Origin: QQUD01 sp039029915 | GTDB taxonomy: Bacteria > Chloroflexota > Anaerolineae > Promineifilales > Promineifilaceae | Assembly (NCBI GenBank): GCA_039029915.1 | Contig: JBCCFD010000208.1 | Coordinates: 1-12,919 of the forward strand | DNA length: 12,919 nt | Direction of reading: 5' to 3' | Shown here: piece by piece, positions 7,150 to 12,910 of the stretch | How the letters are laid out: each line of letters begins with the position of its first letter | How positions within the stretch are numbered: the first letter of the stretch is position 1 | Position numbers and translations under genes: made by a program | Notes under the pieces: generated by a model | Told to the model about the DNA's origin: nothing | Seen by the model: the letters and a program-made list of their open reading frames with translations, nothing else | The model's database searches: none

Positions 7150-7211
7150 GATTTACGATTTACGATTTACGAGGTTATTCAATCGTAAATCGTAAATCAA
7201 CAATCGTAAAT
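7150..7211. repeat. GATTTAC tandem repeat forming a 16-bp perfect hairpin
   Basis: GATTTAC is repeated three times at 7150-7170. Bases 7157-7172 pair perfectly with 7183-7198 across a 10-base loop, giving a 16-bp stem, and a further ATCGTAAAT lies at 7203-7211. It sits between the flavoprotein stop and the ribosome site of the next gene. A long stem could slow transcription or protect mRNA ends. It lacks a following T-tract, so a classical terminator is not supported. The same 13-mer is found at 2000-2012. Confidence 0.8.
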
Positions 7212-7221
7212 GGAGAGATAA

Positions 7222-7605
7222 ATGGATCAAGACAGATATGAGAAAGGGCTAGCCATGCGCAAGTCCGTGCTGGGAGCTGAGTATGTTGAGGCTTCCCTGG
7301 CGAAAGCGGATGATTTTACACGGCCGTTTCAAGAAGTGATCACCGAATTTTGCTGGGGGTTTGGTTGGAGTGATGAACGGATTCCGCCTAAAACGCGCTC
7401 CTTTATGAATTTGACGATGATTGCCGCTTTAAATCGAATGGAAGAGTGGGAGCTGCACATGCGCGGCGCGTTACGAAATGGTGTCACCAAAGGTGAAATT
7501 CAGGCCACCATTCATCACATATCAATCTACTGCGGTATTCCTGCCGGACTAAACTGTCAGCGGATAGCAAAACGCGTGTTTGCGGAGTTGGAAGGGGAAG
7601 CGTAA
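7222..7605 (+). CDS. Carboxymuconolactone decarboxylase (AhpD-like) family protein
   Basis: This small all-helical protein of 127 residues has the usual family length. The core runs from PPKTRSFMNLTMIAAL (about 55-70) through EEWELHMRGALRNGVTKGEI (74-93) to HHISIYCGIPAGLN (98-111), which is the PcaC-like pattern with E76, H79, H99 and C104. The AhpD redox CxxC is absent, so peroxidase activity is unlikely. It more likely acts as a decarboxylase or isomerase-like accessory enzyme on a ring or keto acid. The ribosome site GGAGAG (7212-7217) is well placed. Being on the same strand as the flavoprotein, it may share its transcript across the hairpin spacer. The substrate is not predictable. Confidence 0.85.
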   Translation: MDQDRYEKGLAMRKSVLGAEYVEASLAKADDFTRPFQEVITEFCWGFGWSDERIPPKTRSFMNLTMIAALNRMEEWELHMRGALRNGVTKGEIQATIHHISIYCGIPAGLNCQRIAKRVFAELEGEA

Positions 7606-7623
7606 GTGGCGATTGATAATTAG

Positions 7624-7676
7624 AGATTGGTCATTGGGTAATTGGGAAACATTTCCCGAGCTTTGTCGAAGGATTA
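7624..7676. repeat. Short-word repeat and small hairpin in convergent gap
   Basis: Related words GAGATTG, GTCATTG and GGTAATTG occupy 7624-7645. GGGAAA 7644-7649 pairs with TTTCCC 7652-7657 around a two-base centre. Immediately after is CCCGAGCTTTGTCGAAGG, whose complement CCTTCGACAAAGCTCGGG resembles an intergenic word common in many bacterial genomes (recalled, not searched). The gap lies between convergent genes, so the hairpin could help end transcription, though no T-tract follows. Confidence 0.4.
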
Positions 7677-7729
7677 GGTAATTAGGCAATGAGAAGATAG
7701 CTAACTGAATACTAAACTTCGAATACCGT

Positions 7730-8611
7730 CTACTGATCCCCGATCCCCAATCTCCGATCCTCACTAGGCGATGGCTCAGTCCGCACCAGCTTGGCCTGCG
7801 TCACAAGGCGCTTATCATATTCACGCTCAACAAAATCCCAGTTAGAGCAGGTGGCTAAGATAATCATTTCACCGTCCGGTTCATAGAGCGTATCCACCGC
7901 AGAGGGATCAACTAAGAGAATGCGCGACACTTCATACACGTAATCGGTGCCGCCCCAACGATAGATAATCTGCTCACCGTGTTCCACTTGAATGAGGTCG
8001 GCAAAGGGGCCAACGCCGGGCCACGGGACGGTCGCATGTCCAATAAACGTCATGGCGTGGCCTTGGTTAGGTGATTCACCGGTGGATTGTAGATGTCCAA
8101 CCTGTGAGCCAAGGTCTGAGATATCCCAATTTCCGGACACAATCGGTACTTGGGTGATTGTGTGGGTTAATCCAAGCGACGGAATAATGATCTGGGCATT
8201 TTCAAGAGGTTTTGGTAACGGAGCTGACGTTACATCTAAGTTATCAACTTTGTTTAAATTAAGCCCTGTTTGTTGCGCCTTAACAAGAAGATCGCGGCTT
8301 TCACTTGGTTCACTTTGTGGTTGCGATGATTTGAGAATCTCAGGAGATAAGGTGCTGCTGGTCACTGTTGGGCTGGCTAAAATTTGAGGGGCAAGCGGTA
8401 CGGCCGTTTCTAGCTGAATAGTTGGTAGGGAACTGGCGATTACGGCTTCTTCAGGAGCATCTATCGTCAAATTATCTACCCAGCGGACAGCCTGATCGTG
8501 CGGGAAGGCCCAAACAATACCGAAAACGAGCCACCCGATAGTGAGGGTGATTAAAAGGCAAATTGCACCCTGCTGAAAGCCAGATCTAGCGCGTAGATTT
8601 TGTTCAAACAT
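7730..8611 (-). CDS. Sortase with N-terminal membrane anchor
   Basis: This 293-residue transpeptidase should cleave a sorting motif and attach or process surface proteins outside the membrane. Residues 15-35 form a signal-anchor helix. A low-complexity Ser/Pro/Thr linker (about 50-135) leads to the sortase barrel from AQIIIPSLGL (139-148). The catalytic triad is visible: H192 in FIGHA, C255 in ILATC and R268 in DKRLVTQAKL. The gene begins one base after the stop of the stalk-protein gene (TAAC then ATG), implying translational coupling with that likely partner. The last residues (about 284-293, RRLGIGD) are encoded by a GATCCCC repeat, so the native tail may have been shorter. Sortases in Chloroflexota are little characterised and I cannot fix the class. 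Confidence 0.88.
   Translation of the reverse strand: MFEQNLRARSGFQQGAICLLITLTIGWLVFGIVWAFPHDQAVRWVDNLTIDAPEEAVIASSLPTIQLETAVPLAPQILASPTVTSSTLSPEILKSSQPQSEPSESRDLLVKAQQTGLNLNKVDNLDVTSAPLPKPLENAQIIIPSLGLTHTITQVPIVSGNWDISDLGSQVGHLQSTGESPNQGHAMTFIGHATVPWPGVGPFADLIQVEHGEQIIYRWGGTDYVYEVSRILLVDPSAVDTLYEPDGEMIILATCSNWDFVEREYDKRLVTQAKLVRTEPSPSEDRRLGIGDQ
7735..7760. repeat. GATCCCC 7-bp repeat inside the 3' end of the sortase gene
   Basis: GATCCCC 7735-7741, GATCCCC 7742-7748, AATCTCC 7749-7755 and GATCC 7756-7760 form a 7-base-period array. It belongs to the same kind of gap-filling sequence as elsewhere in the window but here it is translated as the last residues of the sortase. Confidence 0.65.
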
Positions 8612-8612
8612 G

Positions 8613-9260
8613 TTACGCTTCAGGTTTCCAAACCGTGTACAGACTCACAATGAGCACCAGAAAAATGACCGCCCACACGGACAGGAATGTGGTGCCGGTT
8701 AATTGTGGCCCTGAGCCTAAAGAAGGAATTGCTTCAGGCGTTGCTTCAACAAGCAGGGCAGGATTAGCAGGTTCGTTTTCCGGGGCACTAGATTCTGGAG
8801 CTGGATCAGACGGCGGTTGAGCAGGCGGAGGCGATACGGCCGTTTGTGTCGGGGCTGGTGTGCCAGAAACCGGTGTTAGGGATGCGCTTGGCGTTGGGGT
8901 ATCCGTTCCGCCAACGGGCCCCGTTTCAAGCGTGGGGTCAGGCGTGCTGGTACTCGTTGCGGTTGGCGCGGCGGTACTGGTATTTGTGGGAACGGCCGTG
9001 TTTGTGGGCACAGGCGTATCGGTTGGGATCGGCGTCTCCGTTGGAATGGGTGTATCCGTTGGGATCGGCGTGCTCGTTTGGAAAACAGGCGTTCGCGTCG
9101 GTTCGCTCGTATTTGTAGGACGCGGTGTGTTCGTTGCCCGCTGGTTAATACTGTCCTGTTTACTGTTTTGACCAGATAAGGCAAAGGTTGGAACGGTTAA
9201 AAAAAGCAGCAATACAATTGCAAAAACAACCAATACAGATGATATTTTAATTCTTGTCAT
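8613..9260 (-). CDS. Thr/Pro-rich surface stalk protein with signal peptide and C-terminal membrane helix
   Basis: This 215-residue exported protein has a signal peptide at residues 1-28 (cleavage likely near TFA-LSG) and a long Thr/Pro-rich extended region (about 41-150) with five hexapeptides of the form PIPTDT/PVPTNT at 65-94. A Ser/Pro/Glu stretch follows, then PQLTGT (185-190) and a membrane helix about 191-209 ending WKPEA. The C-terminal plan (TG-containing motif, hydrophobic helix, short tail) recalls a sortase sorting signal, but the motif is not LPxTG and the tail has only one positive charge. The coupled downstream sortase makes it the obvious candidate substrate. The start ATG at 9260 is preceded by GGAAG on the minus strand. 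Similar Thr/Pro stalks are common in Chloroflexota. Confidence 0.8.
   Translation of the reverse strand: MTRIKISSVLVVFAIVLLLFLTVPTFALSGQNSKQDSINQRATNTPRPTNTSEPTRTPVFQTSTPIPTDTPIPTETPIPTDTPVPTNTAVPTNTSTAAPTATSTSTPDPTLETGPVGGTDTPTPSASLTPVSGTPAPTQTAVSPPPAQPPSDPAPESSAPENEPANPALLVEATPEAIPSLGSGPQLTGTTFLSVWAVIFLVLIVSLYTVWKPEA
8979..9068 (-). repeat. Five 18-bp tandem units encoding PIPTDT-type hexapeptides
   Basis: Five in-frame 18-bp units encode PIPTDT, PIPTET, PIPTDT, PVPTNT and AVPTNT. Units 1 and 3 are nearly identical in DNA, so copy number could change by slippage without frameshift, altering stalk length. One unit contains an ACGGCCGT palindrome (8992-8999). Confidence 0.8.
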
Positions 9261-9359
9261 GATAGACGCTTCCGGTACGCTAATACTATTCTCTATTAAT
9301 TAGTATAGAAACCTTCCTTAATGACAGCATTACTATTTGAACACACAATTTTGGAGTAA
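9261..9359. promoter_or_regulatory. Divergent intergenic region between the stalk gene and the sulfotransferase operon
   Basis: This 99-base A/T-rich gap must carry promoters for both directions. An inverted repeat, ATACTA 9283-9288 with TAGTAT 9301-9306, lies near the stalk-gene side and could be a regulator site. TACTAT at 9331-9336 is a possible -10 for the rightward operon, but I see no matching -35. GGAG 9353-9356 is the rightward ribosome site. Confidence 0.35.
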
Positions 9360-10094
9360 ATGATGCAAAAGATACTTGTTTTGTGGGCGGTGCCTCGCTC
9401 AACATCCACCGCGTTTGAGTGGATGATGCGAATGCGAGGCGATATGATCTGTTATCATGAGCCATTTGGTGAGGCATGGTATCAAGGCGAAAAGCCGATG
9501 TGGCCAAGGGCGCAACCTGACAGCGTCCGCACGCCTGGATTAACCATAGAATCAGTTTGGGAAAAACTGCAAGTCGAGGCCAAAAAAGGGCCAATTTTTT
9601 CAAAAGATTTTCCACATTACATTGAGCACATGTGGGACGATCAATTTTTATCCCACTTTAACCACAGCTTTCTGATACGCGACCCAGCCAAAACCATTAC
9701 CTCCATGTTTAAACATTGGCCAGATTTTCATCCAAAAGAGCTCGGTTTTAAAGAGCAGAGACAGCTTTTTGATAAATTGTGTGATTTGTTGGGTAAAATA
9801 CCACCTGTCATTGATAGTGACGATTTATTGGAAGACCCGCATACAATCGTTGAGAAATATTGTCACGGTGTGGGCATCCCCTATTTGCCTGAAGCGCTGA
9901 GCTGGGAACCGGGTGCCCGTGATGAAGTTAGCTGGTGGGACGGCGGCTCATTTCATGAGAATCTGCGCAATTCGGACGGACTCAAACCTCAGGTTCGCAA
10001 ATACATCGATATTTCAGAAACGCCCGAGCGGGTCAAGGAAATTTATGCGCAGGTTTTGCCTCACTACCAACATTTGTATCAATATCGACTTTAG
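9360..10094 (+). CDS. Sulfotransferase-family P-loop protein
   Basis: This 244-residue protein is cytoplasmic, with no signal peptide. The 5'-phosphosulfate-binding loop is seen as LWAVPRSTSTAFEWMM (residues 8-23) and the 3'-phosphate site as FLIRDPAKTITSMF (104-117), the two hallmarks of PAPS-dependent sulfotransferases. SKDFPHY (81-87) lies at the place of the substrate loop. It belongs to the soluble branch often found beside small-molecule metabolism genes, and the acceptor is unknown. Two ATG codons are adjacent. The second (9363) is better spaced from GGAG 9353-9356, so the true length may be 243. The next gene starts 8 bases after its stop, making it the first of a three-gene operon with a methyltransferase and a GlyA-like enzyme. 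No ACGGCCGT occurs in it. Confidence 0.78.
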   Translation: MMQKILVLWAVPRSTSTAFEWMMRMRGDMICYHEPFGEAWYQGEKPMWPRAQPDSVRTPGLTIESVWEKLQVEAKKGPIFSKDFPHYIEHMWDDQFLSHFNHSFLIRDPAKTITSMFKHWPDFHPKELGFKEQRQLFDKLCDLLGKIPPVIDSDDLLEDPHTIVEKYCHGVGIPYLPEALSWEPGARDEVSWWDGGSFHENLRNSDGLKPQVRKYIDISETPERVKEIYAQVLPHYQHLYQYRL

Positions 10095-10102
10095 GTAATC
10101 TA

Positions 10103-10732
10103 ATGAGTTCACAAAAAAATCCGTGGCTAGCCACGCGCACCCGCACTGGGGCTGAATACGATTTACCCTATCAATTACGAGCACAGGCGGGTGAAGACAT
10201 TCATGGTGAGGCCAACCTCGTTGAAAAGCTGGTGTTGGCGCACTGTAAACGGCCTGAAGGGGGAAAACGGCCGTTTTCTATCCTAGACGCCGGATGTGGC
10301 ACGGGGCGAATGGGCATCGAGCTAAACAGGCGAGGCTTTAACGTGGTGGGGGTTGATTTAGATGACGTCATGCTCAAACAGGCCAAAGCCAAGGCACCAC
10401 AGATTGCGTGGCATTTAGCCGATTTGTCCACAGTCCAGCTAAACCAAACCTTTGACGCAATTGTGCTGGCTGGGAACGTCATGATTTACGTCACACCGGA
10501 CAGTGAAAAAGTGATTCTTCAAAATATGGTGCATCATCTCAATCCAAACGGACTCTTGCTAGCCGCTTTTGAGTTAACACCCAAAGCTTGGACAGATTTA
10601 ACGCTCGACCAATATGAACAGCTAGCCTCTAATTTGGGATTAAAACGGCTGGCCCGCTGGTCAACTTGGGAGCAAGCCCCTTGGCAAGAGGGTGATCACT
10701 ACGTCGTGAGCCTCCATCAACGGAAGGAATAA
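10103..10732 (+). CDS. Class I SAM-dependent methyltransferase
   Basis: This 209-residue protein has a Rossmann-type methyltransferase fold. Motif I is ILDAGCGTGRMGIEL (60-74), the acidic residue after strand 2 lies in VVGVDLD (81-87), the LADLS segment is at 105-109, and the strand-4 motif is FDAIVLAGNVMIYV (117-130). No C-terminal domain reveals the acceptor, and small-molecule N-, O- or S-methylation are all possible. It lies 8 bases after the sulfotransferase and 6 bases before the GlyA-like gene, so the three are surely co-transcribed. ACGGCCGT is present at 10267-10274 within a longer AAAACGGCCGTTTT palindrome. Confidence 0.85.
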   Translation: MSSQKNPWLATRTRTGAEYDLPYQLRAQAGEDIHGEANLVEKLVLAHCKRPEGGKRPFSILDAGCGTGRMGIELNRRGFNVVGVDLDDVMLKQAKAKAPQIAWHLADLSTVQLNQTFDAIVLAGNVMIYVTPDSEKVILQNMVHHLNPNGLLLAAFELTPKAWTDLTLDQYEQLASNLGLKRLARWSTWEQAPWQEGDHYVVSLHQRKE

Positions 10733-10738
10733 GAAAAT

Positions 10739-12004
10739 ATGGACTTTTTCAACGATAATTTAACCCAAACCGACCCTCTTGTAGCCGATATTTTAACGCG
10801 AGAAGCTCAGCGACAAATCGATCAAATTGAGCTGATTGCTTCAGAAAATATTGTGAGCCAAGCGGTGATGGATGCTCTAGGCGGCTACATCACCAATAAA
10901 ACGGTTGAAGGGTATCCGGGGAAGCGCTATCACGGGGGCGCTAAGGTTGTCGATGAGGTAGAGCAGTTAGCTATCGATCGCGCCTGCGAACTGTTTGGCG
11001 CAGGCTATGCCAATGTTCAACTACACTCAGGGTCGCAGGCCAACTTAGCCGTTTTTGTGGCCTTACTGAAGCCAGGTGACACGGTGTTAAGCATGGCCTT
11101 ACCGGCTGGGGGTCATTTAAGCCACGGGTCAAAGGCTAATTTTTCTGGCAAATGGTTTAATGTCGTGTCATATGGGGTCGATGAAACGGGGCACATTAAT
11201 TATGAAGAGATGGCTCAACTGGCTCAACAGCATCAGCCAAAGCTAATGATTGCCGGCGGCTCTGCTTACCCACGCACGTTTGATTTTCCCAAAATGGCGG
11301 AGATTGCTCAAAGCGTTGGAGCCACGTTTTTAGTAGATATGGCGCACATTGCAGGTTTGGTGGCGGGTGAGGTCCATCCAAATCCGGTACCTTATGCAGA
11401 TATTGTGACCTGTACCACAACGAAGACGCTACGAGGGCCGCGAGGGGGCATTATTTTAACCCGCGACCCATCATGGAAAAAACGACTCAATAGCGCTGTC
11501 TTTCCTGGAGCGCAGGGAAGCATTCATTTGAATGTCATTGCGGCAAAAGCGGTTTGCTTAGGAGAGGCGCTCCAGTCAGACTTTAAAGCCTATGCCCAAC
11601 AGGTGGTCAAAAACGGCCGTATTCTCGCTGGCACGCTCCAAGAACAAGGCTTTTCCATTTTGTCCGGCGGGACCGACAATCATTTGATGCTGGTCGATGT
11701 CAGTTCGGCGGGGCTAACGGGAGACCAAGCTGAAAAGGTGATTGAGTTAGCCAATTTGACCTGCAATAAAAATCCCATGCCGGGAGACCCAACTCATCCG
11801 ATGAAATGGAGAGGTGTAAGGCTTGGCGTTTCGGCCGTCACCACCCGGGGAATGAAAGAGGCAGAAATGGCGCAAATCGGCCGTTTGTTAAGCAAAGTCT
11901 GGCATAGTTCAACGAATTATTCGGGGGATACGGCCGTGATAAAAGCCTGTTTAGCAGAAGTTGAAGCCTTGTGTCGTGTATTTCCTACATATCAACTAAT
12001 ATAG
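10739..12004 (+). CDS. glyA: Serine hydroxymethyltransferase-family PLP enzyme with altered active site
   Basis: This 421-residue fold-type I PLP enzyme is collinear with E. coli GlyA through residue 230. SHMT interconverts serine and glycine with tetrahydrofolate. Conserved residues include S35 (IASEN), E57 and Y64, the GSQAN loop (97-102), H126 (GGHLSHGS), D200 and H203 (VDMAH), PLP lysine K229 (TTTKTLRGPRGG) and R361 (GVRLG). Against E. coli, however, Y55 is T, Y65 is H (KRYHGG), H123 is A and the H228 that precedes the lysine is T. The TPA after the substrate arginine is VSA. These positions surround PLP, substrate and folate, so a different aldol substrate or amino-acid product is plausible, and a housekeeping glyA probably exists elsewhere. 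A strong GGAAGGA ribosome site (10722-10728) precedes ATG 10739. It is third in the sulfotransferase-methyltransferase operon. The original base call at 11397-11432 supports the altered loop. Confidence 0.85.
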   Translation: MDFFNDNLTQTDPLVADILTREAQRQIDQIELIASENIVSQAVMDALGGYITNKTVEGYPGKRYHGGAKVVDEVEQLAIDRACELFGAGYANVQLHSGSQANLAVFVALLKPGDTVLSMALPAGGHLSHGSKANFSGKWFNVVSYGVDETGHINYEEMAQLAQQHQPKLMIAGGSAYPRTFDFPKMAEIAQSVGATFLVDMAHIAGLVAGEVHPNPVPYADIVTCTTTKTLRGPRGGIILTRDPSWKKRLNSAVFPGAQGSIHLNVIAAKAVCLGEALQSDFKAYAQQVVKNGRILAGTLQEQGFSILSGGTDNHLMLVDVSSAGLTGDQAEKVIELANLTCNKNPMPGDPTHPMKWRGVRLGVSAVTTRGMKEAEMAQIGRLLSKVWHSSTNYSGDTAVIKACLAEVEALCRVFPTYQLI

Positions 12005-12016
12005 CCTCACACCGCT

Positions 12017-12030
12017 AATAACTGGTTATT
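12017..12030. promoter_or_regulatory. Inverted repeat AATAAC-TG-GTTATT overlapping the -35 box
   Basis: AATAAC 12017-12022 and GTTATT 12025-12030 are perfect arms around TG. The right arm shares its last two bases with the TTGACA hexamer at 12029-12034. The location would suit a repressor or activator of the sigma-factor gene, but A/T-rich short palindromes also occur by chance. Confidence 0.3.
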
Positions 12031-12056
12031 GACAATCCCGAATGTTACTGTAAATT
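12029..12056 (+). promoter_or_regulatory. Putative housekeeping promoter of the sigma-factor gene
   Basis: TTGACA at 12029-12034 is a perfect -35 hexamer. Sixteen bases later TAAATT (12051-12056) matches TATAAT at four of six positions, with TG directly upstream. It lies about 40 bases before the sigma gene and 25 bases after the GlyA-like stop, so the sigma gene can be transcribed independently. Confidence 0.45.
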
Positions 12057-12073
12057 AAAATTAGAGTGAGTGA

Positions 12074-12097
12074 ATGAATGAGATCGACAATAACTAG
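12074..12097 (+). promoter_or_regulatory. Possible leader mini-ORFs abutting the sigma-factor start
   Basis: ATG 12074 opens a seven-codon frame (MNEIDNN) whose TAG (12095-12097) directly touches ATG 12098. A second frame from ATG 12078 (MRSTITR) ends at TGA 12099-12101, overlapping the sigma start as ATGA. No strong ribosome site precedes ATG 12098, so coupling from a mini-ORF is conceivable. The GTGAGTGAATGAATGA tetranucleotide run (12066-12081) may equally be plain repeat sequence. Confidence 0.25.
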
Positions 12098-12784
12098 ATG
12101 ACAAATCAAACTTCCCAAAAGACCTCTTTAGAGGCGCTCAGTACAACTTGCCAAGAAGAGTCTAATACCCAAGAACATCAAAAAGATAGTGCCTGCTTTG
12201 AACTTTTCAGAAGAGCCTTTGATCAAGACGATCAAGCGGCTTGGTCAATTCTTTTGTCTAACTATGACCGTTTAATCAACAGTTGGGTTAGAAAAGTTGT
12301 CCCTTCTTTAAGAGATGAAGATTTATTTGATGAGATTGTACAGGGAGGTATCATACGTTTTTGGCATTCAGTGGGGGCGAAATGCCCAAAGCTTTTTGAC
12401 AGCTTTCCACATATTGGTGCCATTTTGAAGTATCTCAAACAAAGTCTCACCTCTTCTGGATTGGATTTTTCAAGAAAGCAGCAGCGGCAAAATCGGTTAA
12501 CTGAAAAGATTGAACAAGCCAATCATGATACGTTAAAACAATTCTCAGGCTCTGCGTTTGATTCAGCAGATGAAACTGCTCAGTCGACTGCTTTAACAGA
12601 TTGGTTAGCAACGGCCGTTACTGACCCTAAGGAAAAACTGCTCATCAAATTAATGTACGAATATGATTTAAAACCCCGTGAAATTGTGCAATCCTTTTCA
12701 AACGATTTTCGCGACACAAAAGAAGTCTATCGCGCTAAAGAACGCATCTTAAAAAGAGCACGCTATGCGCTTCTAAAAAGCTAA
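12098..12784 (+). CDS. Divergent sigma-70/ECF-like RNA polymerase sigma factor
   Basis: This 228-residue protein has two separated domains. The first (about 31-95) resembles sigma region 2: a helix around CFELFRRAFDQDDQAAWSIL, then YDRLINSWVRKV, and DLFDEIVQGGIIRFWHSV, equivalent to the DL.Q..F...W pattern that binds core polymerase and the -10 element. The second (about 177-226) resembles region 4: KLLIKLMYEYDLKPREIVQSF, then KEVYRAKERILKRARYAL as the recognition helix. A polar 30-residue N-terminal tail and a Gln/Ser-rich linker separate them. It lacks a nearby anti-sigma gene within the window. Its targets are unknown. It may read the nearby operons or belong to the multi-copy orphan sigma factors seen in some phyla. 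One ACGGCCGT lies at 12611. Confidence 0.72.
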   Translation: MTNQTSQKTSLEALSTTCQEESNTQEHQKDSACFELFRRAFDQDDQAAWSILLSNYDRLINSWVRKVVPSLRDEDLFDEIVQGGIIRFWHSVGAKCPKLFDSFPHIGAILKYLKQSLTSSGLDFSRKQQRQNRLTEKIEQANHDTLKQFSGSAFDSADETAQSTALTDWLATAVTDPKEKLLIKLMYEYDLKPREIVQSFSNDFRDTKEVYRAKERILKRARYALLKS

Positions 12785-12869
12785 GCAGATTTTCTCGGAA
12801 AAACATAGTTTTGTTCGTTAAGCTAAACAACAAAGACGTTAGGTAAGTGAATAGAACTTTTAAGTGAAA

Positions 12870-12910
12870 CGAAGTTCCTGTTTTGAATAAAACGACGGCT
12901 AGTAACTTCG
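12870..12910. repeat. Nested inverted repeats in the terminal gap
   Basis: CGAAGTT 12870-12876 pairs with AACTTCG 12904-12910, and inside it GTTTT 12880-12884 pairs with AAAAC 12889-12893 around GAAT. The outer loop is long and the stems short, so structure is uncertain. The 135 bases after the sigma gene show no gene and may be a leader of something beyond the window. Confidence 0.25.

Larger units (their letters stand above)
294..12618. repeat. Dispersed highly iterated palindrome ACGGCCGT (15 exact copies)
   Basis: Exact copies begin at 294, 667, 1853, 2936, 3048, 6280, 6943, 7320, 8400, 8836, 8992, 10267, 11613, 11930 and 12611. TCGGCCGT occurs at 553, 6029, 11831 and 11877, and two further CGGCCG cores are at 1623 and 6691. 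All exact copies lie in predicted genes, read as Thr-Ala-Val (7), Arg-Pro (4) or Asn-Gly-Arg (4), so all codon phases are used. A random octamer would be expected about 0.2 times in this length. No exact copy lies between 3056 and 6279. Confidence 0.85.

Noticed and set aside
7644..7657. Rho-independent terminator after the carboxymuconolactone-decarboxylase-family gene
   Set aside because: The stem has a two-base centre and is not followed by a T-tract, so it is listed only as a weak hairpin.
8846..9171. Plus-strand open frames opposite the stalk protein
   Set aside because: They are mirror frames of the Thr/Pro repeats, giving Val/Gly-rich repeats without start signals.
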